The translations under genes and the position numbers were made by a program. A stretch of DNA of 37,700 nt from Clostridiaceae bacterium (GTDB lineage Bacteria; Bacillota; Clostridia; SK-Y3): positions 1 through 37,700 of the forward strand of contig JAAYHJ010000020.1 of assembly GCA_012735465.1 (NCBI GenBank), read 5' to 3'. Shown one piece after another: positions 24,592 to 33,165 of the stretch; within the stretch, counting starts at the first letter, position 1; every line of letters begins with the position of its first letter. Under the pieces are notes generated by a model. It was not told where the DNA came from, did no database searches, and saw only the letters and a list, made by a program, of their open reading frames with translations.

Positions 24592-24689
24592 CAACTCCTT
24601 ATACTCTGTAGGAGTAGTACCAAATCCGAAGGTTTAATTTAAAGACAGGAGATATGACAACTCCTTATACTCTGTAGGAGTAGTACCAA
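24592..24689. repeat. 32-bp direct repeat copying the 3' end of the response regulator gene
   Basis: Positions 24658-24689, inside the regulator, are identical to 24592-24623, beyond its stop codon. The downstream copy is in the same frame and would encode GTTPTEYKELQDNKR followed by TAG. The true tail of the gene after GTTPTEYKEL is SYLLSLN. Confidence 0.9.
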
Positions 24690-26250
24690 CCACTTTCTTA
24701 AATATCCTGCAAAAATAGCTTGGATCTCCGTATCCTACTTCATAGCATATTTCCTTAACGCTAAACAGACCTTCTTTAAGGTATTCCTTTGCTTTATTTA
24801 TTCTTACATTTGTAAGATAATCAATAAAGTTTTCACCCATTTCCTCTTTGAACAATCGGCTTAAATAGTGAGGACTGATGCAAATATCTTTAGAAACATC
24901 TTCCAACGTAATATCCAGGTGGAAATTCTTGTCAATATATTCCTTTGCCCTTAAAACCGCATTACTGATTCTTTTTTCTTTTAATCCGCTGATGGCCCGG
25001 GTCAGATAATGAATTCTTTCTTTGCACCATTTTTTCATAGTATTTATGTCCTGTATGGATAATAATTCATCGATATAATCCTGTTTCTTGGGATATCCGT
25101 CATCTTCAACACCACAATCCCATATATGCCTATGGAGAAGCACCATCAACTCCAATACATTTCCTCTGACTTCTGATAATGAACCTCCGTATTCCATGAC
25201 TATCCAATCAAATAAAGTATTAAACAGTCGAATACATGCTTCCGTATCGCCCAGGGAAGCTTTAGCAAGAAAAGATTTTTCAATAGATTTGGGATAGGGC
25301 TTGCCTACCTTGGATTCAACCATTACATCGGTAATATGAACTATACCCTTCCCCCCTGCAAATCTTATGGACTTTACCGATTCTTCATATGATTTCACAA
25401 GATTCTCAATGCCTTTGTAACATCTCCCAATTCCTATGCAAAAGTCACTGCCTATCTTCTTTTGAAGCTTTTCATATATATGCTCGGCAGTGGAAATTAT
25501 CTCAACCCGTTGCTCATACTCATCGCTTTTTATTATTGAAGGTACAAATATCACAATTCGATTTAATATCATAGGACCCATGATACACTTGCAACATGAT
25601 TTGATTATATTTCTGACATGCGGATATAAAGTTTCCCCTCTAACGCTGAAACCAATTTTATTCCCAATATTACCCGAATCATCCCTTTCCCCAAACTCAA
25701 TAGACATAACATATCCACCGGGTTCCGATATCTCCAGTATCTTCATATAATCCTGAAGTTCTTTCTTATTATCATCAAAGACTATGAGGGAATAAATAAA
25801 TCCGTTCTCAAGAATAGGTATAATGTTTTCAAGCTTTTCTTTAAGCTCCAGTTCCTTAAGTCTCTTTTGTCGCTCCTTCTCAAGTTGACTTATACTCTTT
25901 TCGATTACGTCAATGATTTGGTAACGATTCACAGGTTTTAGAAGATATTCTGAAACATCAAGTTTTACAGCTTCTTTTGCAAAGTCAAACTGTTCATAAG
26001 CAGAAATGATAATAAAGATAACGTTGCTGAGTCTCATTTTAATTTCTCTTATCGCATCAACTCCATTAATACCTGGCATCTTTATATCCATAAAAACAAT
26101 GTCGGGTTTATATTCTTCTGCTTTTTCTATTGCTTCCCTTCCTGAACGCGCCGTTTCTACCTGTATAATACCATTAAATTTCCTTTGGACAATGAACCGT
26201 ATGGAATCCAACACAATTTGCTCATCATCCGCAACTAAAAGCTTGTACAA
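24634..26250 (-). CDS. YesN-type response regulator of the xylose-sensing cassette
   Basis: 538 residues. The receiver domain (1-120) has Asp8/Asp9, phospho-acceptor Asp55 (VFMDIKMPG) and Lys in YLLKP. A helical linker and a poorly conserved central domain (about 140-420) follow, with a C-terminal AraC-type DNA-binding domain (about 435-530; DITLEDVSKDICISPHYLSRLFKEE and GTTPTEYKEL). The start is TTG at 26250; AGGGGG lies about 9 nt upstream and no better start is in frame. It follows the LytS-like kinase by 46 bp, making it the obvious phosphorylation partner. In Clostridium beijerinckii the equivalent YesN activates xylFGH. The last ten or so codons before the C-terminal tail are duplicated downstream of the stop, so the tail may have been altered by that event. 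Confidence 0.92.
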   Translation of the reverse strand: MYKLLVADDEQIVLDSIRFIVQRKFNGIIQVETARSGREAIEKAEEYKPDIVFMDIKMPGINGVDAIREIKMRLSNVIFIIISAYEQFDFAKEAVKLDVSEYLLKPVNRYQIIDVIEKSISQLEKERQKRLKELELKEKLENIIPILENGFIYSLIVFDDNKKELQDYMKILEISEPGGYVMSIEFGERDDSGNIGNKIGFSVRGETLYPHVRNIIKSCCKCIMGPMILNRIVIFVPSIIKSDEYEQRVEIISTAEHIYEKLQKKIGSDFCIGIGRCYKGIENLVKSYEESVKSIRFAGGKGIVHITDVMVESKVGKPYPKSIEKSFLAKASLGDTEACIRLFNTLFDWIVMEYGGSLSEVRGNVLELMVLLHRHIWDCGVEDDGYPKKQDYIDELLSIQDINTMKKWCKERIHYLTRAISGLKEKRISNAVLRAKEYIDKNFHLDITLEDVSKDICISPHYLSRLFKEEMGENFIDYLTNVRINKAKEYLKEGLFSVKEICYEVGYGDPSYFCRIFKKVVGTTPTEYKELSYLLSLN

Positions 26251-26296
26251 AATTCACGCCCCCTTGTTCTAATATACAAAAGTATTATTTCAGAAT

Positions 26297-27838
26297 TTAT
26301 TTCTCTAAATCTTCATTATTTTTATTTACGGGAATTCGTATTATTACTTTCGTCCCTTTCCCAGGACTGCTTACAATGTTAATTACGTCTTCCCGATTGA
26401 AAAATAATTTCAATCGGCTTATAACATTGTTTAATCCGATCCCCGTAGCATTTCCTTTTGATCTATGAACAAAAGAAGTAGTATCTTGTTTAGCTGACTG
26501 CATAATATTATTAATGGTCTTCTCATCCATCCCTTTTCCATTATCCTCAATGGTGATTTCAACAATATCGTCTTTTTTAGCTGTCTTTAGGCGAATAATT
26601 GCTTTTTCTTCCATATCTCCTACGCCATGGATTAACGAGTTTTCAACTATAGGCTGCAGTATTAATCTTGGCATTTGGACATCCATAACGCTTTCATCCA
26701 GTTCAAGGAGAAAGTGAATTTTATCCCCAAACCGGGCTTTAATAATATATATATAATGATTGATGTTCGTAACTTCTTCCAGAATAGTAACAGGTATCTC
26801 AATATTTCGCACATTATAGCGGAACAGGTTTGCAACATTTTCCATAAACTCACAGGTTTTGTCTGCTCCTTCAAACATGGCTATTTGAGCGCCGGCATTC
26901 AAGGTATTAAATATAAAATGAGGGTTAATTTGGGATTGCAATGCATGGAGTTCTGCTTCTTTTAATAAGTTCCTCATTTTAAGGTTCTGCATCTCCTGCT
27001 CTTTTAGCTTGCTCTCCAACTGGGCACTTTCCTTGAGCTGCTCAATATAGCTTTTAATACTTGCTACCATGCGATTAAACGCATTAGCCATGATTCCTAT
27101 CTCATCATTTGAATCTACAACCACTTCTTGTTCATCAAAATTACCTCTGGAAATTGCATCTGCATAATGAGAAAGCTTTATAATCGGATTTGTAATATAG
27201 TAAGCAAATTGGATACTTAGAAAAATATTAATAATAATCATAACTATGATTAAAGTAATATTCAGTAATTGTATCATGCTAATTCTTTTTGATATCATCT
27301 GGTATCGGTAGGTATTCTCCTGGAGTTGCTGCATATTTAGTTTATTAATATACAGTTCAATGTATTTGGCAATTTTGCTGGCCTCCAAAAAATGATTCGT
27401 ATAATCGTTAATATTTCTTGCTCTCTTTGCGTTTACTGCTAAATCCGCTTCAGTAATATACGTTTCAATCATATTTCTTATATCTTTAAGAAGCAGTTTA
27501 CTCTCACTGCCCATCATTTCATCCTTAATTTTTTGGCTGTTTTCCCTCAGTGCAACACAACTTTTGGAATAATCCCTCAGACTATCCGAATGTCTGGTTG
27601 ACAAATAACTCTCAAGATTAACTTGAACCGAATTCAAATCATTATAAAGCTCATTCAGAGCAATATCATTCATAAACATGGCGTCAAATTTAGATATGAG
27701 CATACGAGCACTATCAAAGGTGTATATGCTCGTTGCCCCCATAATAAATGTAATGAGCGTAAAATAAATAATGAGTTTTCCACGTACCTTATTTCTAAAT
27801 AATTTATCAGCCATATTCTCTATAAAGCTAATTTTCAT
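26297..27838 (-). CDS. LytS/YesM-type sensor histidine kinase
   Basis: 513 residues. One transmembrane helix at about 21-40, an extracytoplasmic, largely helical sensor region 41-185, a second transmembrane helix at about 190-212, a HAMP domain 213-265, a coiled coil 265-300, then a His_kinase (YesM) phosphorylation site His307 in QINPHFIFN and an ATPase domain with N-box PIVENSLIHG, DNGKGM and GIGLNN. The start ATG at 27838 overlaps the end of the upstream sugar-binding gene by 11 bp, implying coupled translation and a physical partnership. In the known XylFII-LytS pair the anchored binding protein presses on the kinase's sensor domain when sugar binds. The same design is inferred here. Confidence 0.92.
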   Translation of the reverse strand: MKISFIENMADKLFRNKVRGKLIIYFTLITFIMGATSIYTFDSARMLISKFDAMFMNDIALNELYNDLNSVQVNLESYLSTRHSDSLRDYSKSCVALRENSQKIKDEMMGSESKLLLKDIRNMIETYITEADLAVNAKRARNINDYTNHFLEASKIAKYIELYINKLNMQQLQENTYRYQMISKRISMIQLLNITLIIVMIIINIFLSIQFAYYITNPIIKLSHYADAISRGNFDEQEVVVDSNDEIGIMANAFNRMVASIKSYIEQLKESAQLESKLKEQEMQNLKMRNLLKEAELHALQSQINPHFIFNTLNAGAQIAMFEGADKTCEFMENVANLFRYNVRNIEIPVTILEEVTNINHYIYIIKARFGDKIHFLLELDESVMDVQMPRLILQPIVENSLIHGVGDMEEKAIIRLKTAKKDDIVEITIEDNGKGMDEKTINNIMQSAKQDTTSFVHRSKGNATGIGLNNVISRLKLFFNREDVINIVSSPGKGTKVIIRIPVNKNNEDLEK

Positions 27839-28868
27839 TATCCCTATAACCTCTTACCGTCCATTGATCTTGGTAGTTTGCTATATTTTCACGGGTTATA
27901 ACACATACACCCGTATCAACATATGAAGAAGTTCTTCCTGTCTTTTTTATTTCAACAAGAGATTTAATGCTTTCATATCCAATCTTTCTTATATCTCCAA
28001 CCAATGTTCCGTAAATGACACCGTTTTCAACATACCTCAGTATTTCAGGAAGCTCGCCGTATCCCACAATAACAATCTCTCCTACTTTGTTCATATCTAC
28101 AACAACCTGTGCAGCACCTAAAGTATATTTAGCCTGGGTACAATATATGGCATTTACCATAGGGTATCTATTTAAAATATCCTGAGTAACTTCTTCAGCA
28201 CCAAGTACACCTACTTCAGATGACTTGATTTCCACAATTTCTATATCAGGATAAGATTTAATCTCATCTTTGAAACCGGAAAAATTTAAATCCTGAGCCG
28301 CACTTCCTGAAATATCACCATAATCATTAAGTATAACAGCAACTTTGGCTTTACCATTGGTTGCTTTTGCGATTAACTTTCCACCTTCAGTTCCCAATTT
28401 ATAACTATTTGTGCCCACAAAGGCCTGCCTTTTACTCTTTTCCGCATCCGACACGATGGTAACAACCGGAATCCCAAGGTTCACAGCCTTATTAATTAAG
28501 GGTCTAAACTGATTTTCATTAAGCACATGAGTAGCTATCCCATCGACCTTGGATGCTATGGCAATATCAAGGTATTTTAATTCTTCATCAGCATTGGTAA
28601 ATTGGGGACCGTTAAGCTCCACCGCAACATTAAAATCCTGCGATGCCTGCCACACCCCCTCTCGTATTAGCTTCCAGTAAGGATCGTCCATATTATGACA
28701 TATAACCATGAAATGATACTCCGGATTTTTTACTTGTTTCTTAGACTCATTATCTATTATTAAAAGTATACTATTTTCTATATAATGAAGATAGGATATG
28801 CTATACACGAACCCAAAAATGATGAATAAAAAAAGCACGATCATTTTAATGATAAAAGGTTTTTTCAT
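27828..28868 (-). CDS. Membrane-anchored sugar-binding sensor protein (XylFII/RbsB-like)
   Basis: 346 residues from ATG at 28868 (GGAGG 11 nt upstream; an in-frame TTG at 28886 overlaps the ribosome binding site). The N-terminus has an uncleaved-looking hydrophobic segment (about 7-28) with no lipobox, so it is probably membrane anchored. The rest is a type I periplasmic-binding fold: YHFMVICHNMDDPYWKLIREG, GIPVVTIVSD and FVGTNSYKLG are ribose/xylose-binder motifs. It is translationally linked to the LytS-like kinase. Family precedent (XylFII with LytS in Clostridium beijerinckii) suggests that it senses sugar for the kinase rather than feeding a transporter. The ligand could be xylose, arabinose or another pentose; sequence does not decide. 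Confidence 0.88.
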   Translation of the reverse strand: MKKPFIIKMIVLFLFIIFGFVYSISYLHYIENSILLIIDNESKKQVKNPEYHFMVICHNMDDPYWKLIREGVWQASQDFNVAVELNGPQFTNADEELKYLDIAIASKVDGIATHVLNENQFRPLINKAVNLGIPVVTIVSDAEKSKRQAFVGTNSYKLGTEGGKLIAKATNGKAKVAVILNDYGDISGSAAQDLNFSGFKDEIKSYPDIEIVEIKSSEVGVLGAEEVTQDILNRYPMVNAIYCTQAKYTLGAAQVVVDMNKVGEIVIVGYGELPEILRYVENGVIYGTLVGDIRKIGYESIKSLVEIKKTGRTSSYVDTGVCVITRENIANYQDQWTVRGYRDNEN

Positions 28869-28962
28869 ATGTATTAATACCTCCAAAGATAAACTTTAGA
28901 GTGTTAATCACGAAATCAAGAACAACGACGCTGTATATTACTTTATTGCTGTTTATGTAATA

Positions 28963-29014
28963 ATATAATTAATAATAAAATTATTATATAAACCTTTTTT
29001 ATTATTAATTATAT
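28963..29014. repeat. 18-bp perfect AT-only inverted repeat
   Basis: Arms 28963-28980 and 28997-29014 (ATATAATTAATAATAAAA and its complement) with a 16-base loop. It lies about 95-145 bp upstream of the sensor cassette's first start codon. Confidence 0.85.
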
Positions 29015-29179
29015 ATCAAACAATAATATTTCTCTATTTTCACTTTTTTACTTTATTAACATTATTCTACCTATTTACTCTTTTACATTGCAAAATATTG
29101 AAAAATGTCACACTCTTCCAGTAAATATTATCTTAAATATTATCTTTTTATACAAATCCGTCTTATACATACTAAACAT

Positions 29180-29217
29180 AACCCCCAACTCTACTTCATT
29201 AAATAAAGTCGGGGGTT
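29180..29217 (-). terminator. Terminator-like hairpin after xylB
   Basis: AACCCCC/GGGGGTT stem plus ACT/AGT inside, separated by one mismatch, starting 7 bp beyond the xylB stop codon. The following minus-strand sequence (ATGTTTAG) has only a weak T content. Confidence 0.65.
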
Positions 29218-29223
29218 AAACTT

Positions 29224-30684
29224 TTACCTTCCAATTGTCTTAATTGCCGGATAAATTTTTAAGAAGGTTTCGTATTTTTGATTGTATTTTTCAACCAGTT
29301 CCGGTTCCGGAAGCACTGTCTTTTCTTTCTGCGTCAGTTTATCGGCCAGCGCTTCATATTCGTCGGCATCCATAACACCTTTTGCTGCAAGTAAAGCGGC
29401 ACCAAGAGCAGCACCCTCCTGCAACACCGGAACAGTAAGTTTTATATTTAAGACACTTGCAATTATTCTAAGCCATAGCGCATCCTTAGACCCGCCCCCG
29501 GAAACCCTTGACTCAGTTACTTCAACACCTAAAGAACGAATAATATCAAGATTTTGTCTTAGTGCAAAGGCAACCCCTTCCAGTACAGCAAGACTCATTT
29601 CATCTTTTGTCGTAGCAAGGCTCATTCCGATAAACGCCGCTCTTGCATACGGGTCGTTTAAAGGAGAACGTTCTCCCATCAGATAAGGTAACCAGAATAC
29701 TTCGTTTTCTCCCAGTTTATCGGAAACCTTTTCAACGGAACGATAATCCTTTGTGCCAAGTATTTTTTCTATCCACCAATTGCAGCAGGAAGCTGCCGAA
29801 AGCATACATGCCATATAATGATAGTTCCCGCTTGCAGAACAGAAAGAATGGATTGCATTAACTCTATCGTAGCTGAAATTGTCAGTGACAACAAAGATAG
29901 TCCCGCTGGTGCCAAGGGAAATATTACAATCACCGTCTTTTACCGTACCTGTTCCTACGGCTGCTGCCGCGTTATCACCGGCACCAATAATTACTTTAAC
30001 ATCTTCCGGAAGCCCGAGTTCATCAGCTATATCCTTCTTTATTGTCCCGGCACATTCCCAGCTTTCCAAGACCTTCGGAAGCATTTCTTCTTTTATTCCA
30101 AGAATATTTATCATGTATTGCGACCATTTACGATTTCCTACATCAAAATACAGTGTACCGGAAGCATCGGAAACGTCCGTACAAAGATTTCCTGTCAGCA
30201 TATAGGACAGGTAGTCTTTTGGAAGCATAATTTTGCAAATCTTAGCAAAATTCTCCGGCTCATTTTCCTTTACCCAAAGAATTTTTGGTGCGGTGAATCC
30301 TGCAAAAGCAATATTTCCGGTATTTTCAAGAAGCTTGTCCTTTCCGATAACGTTATTCAGATAGTTCGTTTCCTTATCGGTTCTGCCGTCATTCCAAAGA
30401 ATCGCCGGACGAATAACATTATCCTTTTCATCCAAAAGCACAAGCCCATGCATCTGACCCGAAAAGCTGATGGATTTCACCTGACTTTTATCAATATCTG
30501 TCAGAACTTCCTTTAAAGCCTCAATAGCCTGCTTATACCAGTCTTCCGGGTTTTGCTCCGACCAGCCGTCCTTTGGAAAGAACAATGGGTATTCACGGGA
30601 AGCCGTCTTCTCTATCCTGTTTTCAGAAAGAAGCAAAACCTTCACTGCGGAAGTACCGAGGTCAATTCCAATATAATATGCCAT
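29224..30684 (-). CDS. xylB: Xylulokinase XylB
   Basis: 486 residues from ATG at 30684, with AAGGAG 8 nt upstream; a GTG two codons earlier is too close to that site. It is an FGGY-family kinase phosphorylating D-xylulose to xylulose 5-phosphate in the cytoplasm. Visible motifs: IGIDLGTSAVK (phosphate loop), FSGQMHGLV, typical of xylulokinases rather than glycerol kinases, ILWNDGRTDKE, GAGDNAAAAVGTG with the catalytic Asp, and SGGGSKDALWLRI in the C-terminal domain. Length is normal for the family. It begins 12 bp after the xylA stop codon, so the two genes form one operon that feeds xylose into the pentose phosphate pathway. Confidence 0.96.
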   Translation of the reverse strand: MAYYIGIDLGTSAVKVLLLSENRIEKTASREYPLFFPKDGWSEQNPEDWYKQAIEALKEVLTDIDKSQVKSISFSGQMHGLVLLDEKDNVIRPAILWNDGRTDKETNYLNNVIGKDKLLENTGNIAFAGFTAPKILWVKENEPENFAKICKIMLPKDYLSYMLTGNLCTDVSDASGTLYFDVGNRKWSQYMINILGIKEEMLPKVLESWECAGTIKKDIADELGLPEDVKVIIGAGDNAAAAVGTGTVKDGDCNISLGTSGTIFVVTDNFSYDRVNAIHSFCSASGNYHYMACMLSAASCCNWWIEKILGTKDYRSVEKVSDKLGENEVFWLPYLMGERSPLNDPYARAAFIGMSLATTKDEMSLAVLEGVAFALRQNLDIIRSLGVEVTESRVSGGGSKDALWLRIIASVLNIKLTVPVLQEGAALGAALLAAKGVMDADEYEALADKLTQKEKTVLPEPELVEKYNQKYETFLKIYPAIKTIGR

Positions 30685-30696
30685 TGTCACCTCTCC

Positions 30697-32010
30697 TTAA
30701 CTAAACAAAATACGGTTGATAACCGATCTCAGGTATTCCAGTCTGCCAGAGCCGGGAAGTTCCGGTTTCTTTAATTCTGCAGCATAAGCGGCAAGCTCTT
30801 CAAGAGTTACTTCACGGTTACGTATTTTCTTTCCGATTCCAGTCTCATAACTTGAATAACGTTCTTTAATGAACGAATCAATTGTACCATCTTCAATAAT
30901 TGCAGCTGCTTTAATAAGTCCAAGGGCAAAGGCATCCATACCAAGAATGAATGCATGGAACATATCTTCAAACGTATAGCTTGAACGGCGTGTCTTAGCA
31001 TCGAAGTTAAAGCCGCCGGTTAAGCCGCCTGCTTTTAGCACTTCATACATGCACATAGTAGTTTCATAAACATTATACGGGAATTCATCCGTATCCCAAC
31101 CAAGGAACAAATCACCCTCATTGGCATCTATTGAACCAAGCATACCGTTAATGGCCGCAATTCTCAGGTCATGCTGGAAGGTATGCCCTGCAAGGGTTGC
31201 ATGGTTTGCTTCAATATTCAGCTTGAAATCCTTATCAAGTCCGTATTGACGCAGGAATGCAATTGCGGTTGCGGCATCGAAATCATATTGGTGCTTCATG
31301 GGTTCCTTCGGCTTTGGTTCAATATAGAAATCTCCTTTAAAGCCAATCTTTCTACCGTATTCGACTGCCATGTGCATTAGCGTAGCAATGTTTTCCAGCT
31401 CGAACTTCACGTCTGTGTTAAGAAGGGATTCATATCCTTCTCTTCCGCCCCAGAACACATATCCTTTACCGCCAAGTTTTACGGTTAAATCAAGGGCTTT
31501 CTTTATCTGGGCTGCAGCAAAGCAAAAAACATCAGCACTGTTAGAAGAGCCTGCACCGTTCATATAACGCGGGTTGCTGAACAAATTAGCGGTACCCCAG
31601 AGGCATTTTATATCTGTACCTTTCATTTTTTCGAGAATATAATCGGAAATTTCATCCAATCTGCGATTGGTTTCGTTGATATCATCTGCTTCCGGAACAA
31701 GGTCAACATCATGGAAGCAGAAATACTTAATACCCAGTTTCTGCATGAATTCAAAACCTGCATCAACCTTTGCTTTCGCATGTTCCATCGTACCTGGAAC
31801 AGCACCAAAGGACTTGTCCGTAGTGCCCGGACCAAACATATCCGTACCGGTTGCACAGAGATTATGCCACCACGCCATTGCAAAAGGCAGGTGCTCACTC
31901 ATTTTCTTTCCCAAAATCACCCGGTCGGGATCATAATAACGGAAGGCAAAAGGATTTTTAGTATCAGGGCCTTCATATTTTACCTTTTCAACAAAATCAA
32001 AATAACTCAT
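30697..32010 (-). CDS. xylA: Xylose isomerase XylA
   Basis: 437 residues, the usual length of class II xylose isomerases; the N-terminus ([20 protein letters not shown]) is also typical. ATG at 32010 has AAGGAGG about 7 nt upstream. It converts D-xylose to D-xylulose with two divalent metal ions. Catalytic and metal motifs are all present: FCFHDVDL with the catalytic His, [46 protein letters not shown] and GWDTDEFP. It heads the xylA-xylB operon and is divergent from an AraC-type regulator 128 bp away, which probably controls it. The enzyme acts in the cytoplasm on xylose imported by XylFGH. Confidence 0.97.
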   Translation of the reverse strand: MSYFDFVEKVKYEGPDTKNPFAFRYYDPDRVILGKKMSEHLPFAMAWWHNLCATGTDMFGPGTTDKSFGAVPGTMEHAKAKVDAGFEFMQKLGIKYFCFHDVDLVPEADDINETNRRLDEISDYILEKMKGTDIKCLWGTANLFSNPRYMNGAGSSNSADVFCFAAAQIKKALDLTVKLGGKGYVFWGGREGYESLLNTDVKFELENIATLMHMAVEYGRKIGFKGDFYIEPKPKEPMKHQYDFDAATAIAFLRQYGLDKDFKLNIEANHATLAGHTFQHDLRIAAINGMLGSIDANEGDLFLGWDTDEFPYNVYETTMCMYEVLKAGGLTGGFNFDAKTRRSSYTFEDMFHAFILGMDAFALGLIKAAAIIEDGTIDSFIKERYSSYETGIGKKIRNREVTLEELAAYAAELKKPELPGSGRLEYLRSVINRILFS

Positions 32011-32138
32011 ACTTTTTCCTCCTTTTTTTTAATTTTATTTCATTAAAATTTTATTATCGATATGGTTGCATATGTAAGAAAGAAGATTTAAAATATAATT
32101 AAAAACTCAAGGATAAATAGACAAGTTTAGGTGATTGC
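32011..32138. promoter_or_regulatory. Divergent xylA / AraC-regulator intergenic region
   Basis: 128 bp of AT-rich DNA between oppositely oriented genes, so it must carry both promoters. An imperfect inverted repeat AATTTTAT-TTC-ATTAAAATT lies close to xylA. No copy of the promoter module found at xylF/xylG and no clear catabolite-response element is visible. Confidence 0.5.
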
Positions 32139-32921
32139 ATGATTTTATTTGAAGAACATCGTTCGGACAAAAGCAATTATTTATATCATCAGCTGGACAC
32201 AAATTTAAATTTTCAAAAGCATATGCATAGAAGTTTCGAGTTTATCTGCGTATTTTCAGGTAATTTGCTATGTCAGGTAGAAGATAAAAATTTTTATCTT
32301 TCTGCCGGTCAGGCACTTCTGATTCTGCCCGGCCAGATTCACAGCTACCAGACAAAGGAATATTCGGAAAGTTATTTATGCGTATTTTCCAATGATTATG
32401 TCAGCAGCTTTTCAAAAGAACTAAACGGCCGGTATTTAAGCAATCCGAGCTTTACATTTACCGATTTTAATCTAATTAAGCAACTGCAGAATCCCAAAAC
32501 GGATAAATATACGGTGAAGTCAATCCTTTATGGTATTTGCGGCATGGCATATTCCAGGAGCACCATTATCCAAAATAACAACCGAAATTCCGAACTGGTA
32601 AACCGCATTGCATCTTATGTTCAGGACAACTTTATGTGCGATATTTCCCTGAAGCAAATAACTGAAGAATTTGGTTACAGCTATTACTACCTTTCATCCT
32701 TTTTTAATAAAAACTTTGGTATAAGCTTTTCCTCTTATGTAAATCGTTACCGTGCACAATATGCTTCCCATTTGCTAAGGGAAACGGATGCGACTATAAC
32801 TGAAATTGCCTCCATGTGTGGGTTTGCCAGCATCCGCAACTTTAACCGGGTATTTAAAGGCATCTATGGAGATTCACCAAGAGCCTACAGGCAAAAAACC
32901 CGAATGCAACACAGCCCATAA
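32139..32921 (+). CDS. AraC-family transcriptional regulator with cupin sensor domain
   Basis: 260 residues, the only plus-strand gene. The N-terminal half is a cupin-like sensing domain (HMHRSFEFICVFSG, LSAGQALLILPGQIHSY), followed by a two-helix-turn-helix AraC domain (about 165-258; DISLKQITEEFGYSYYYLSSFFNKN, TITEIASMCGFASIRNFNRVFK). ATG at 32139 is preceded by a modest AGGTG site. It has no receiver domain, so it should respond directly to a small ligand, plausibly a pentose. Its divergent placement suggests that it regulates xylAB and itself. A ROK-type XylR repressor, common in related bacteria, is not seen in this window. Confidence 0.88.
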   Translation: MILFEEHRSDKSNYLYHQLDTNLNFQKHMHRSFEFICVFSGNLLCQVEDKNFYLSAGQALLILPGQIHSYQTKEYSESYLCVFSNDYVSSFSKELNGRYLSNPSFTFTDFNLIKQLQNPKTDKYTVKSILYGICGMAYSRSTIIQNNNRNSELVNRIASYVQDNFMCDISLKQITEEFGYSYYYLSSFFNKNFGISFSSYVNRYRAQYASHLLRETDATITEIASMCGFASIRNFNRVFKGIYGDSPRAYRQKTRMQHSP

Positions 32922-32933
32922 CCTTCCTGGGCT
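32913..32933 (+). terminator. Weak terminator overlapping the AraC-regulator stop codon
   Basis: AGCCCA/TGGGCT six-bp stem with a nine-base loop that contains the TAA stop codon region, followed by TCCTTTTAC. Confidence 0.45.
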
Positions 32934-33088
32934 TCCTTTTACACCTGAATTAAACAGCCTCACATTTTATTTTATAAATGGCATATTACAAATTCAAGAA
33001 ATATGTTTTACAATAATGGACAAAAGTTTGTCTGTTCACATAATCTATTAATAATTTTGTCCCGGTAAAAGCAATAATTTGTTTTTTA

Positions 33089-33110
33089 TACATGAATTCT
33101 ACATGAATTC
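33089..33110. repeat. 11-bp tandem repeat
   Basis: TACATGAATTC occurs twice in tandem (33089-33099 and 33100-33110), in the 244-bp gap between two convergent regulator genes. The remainder of that gap holds no gene I can support. Confidence 0.85.
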
Positions 33111-33165
33111 TTGTCTCATTGACGTATCTGGAAGATATAGAAGACAAAAGTTTTTATTTTGTTTC

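Larger units (their letters stand above)
28869..29223 (-). other. Upstream region of the sensor cassette
   Basis: A 355-bp, very AT-rich gap. It contains the xylB terminator hairpin (29180-29217), an 18-bp perfect inverted repeat (28963-29014) and a cluster of TTTAC/TCTAC words (29047-29086) beginning CACTTTTTTACTTT. The promoter of the sensor cassette must lie here, but I could not pick a convincing -35/-10 pair. No gene is seen. Confidence 0.55.

Noticed and set aside
24555-24623. Longer N-terminus for the XylF-like lipoprotein starting at 24623
   Set aside because: That start lies inside the duplicated 3' end of the response regulator gene and has no ribosome binding site; the ATG at 24554 directly precedes the lipoprotein signal.
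32011-32138. ROK-type XylR operator or catabolite-response element upstream of xylA
   Set aside because: No long GTT...AAC-type palindrome and no TGWAANCGNTNWCA-like match could be found in this gap.
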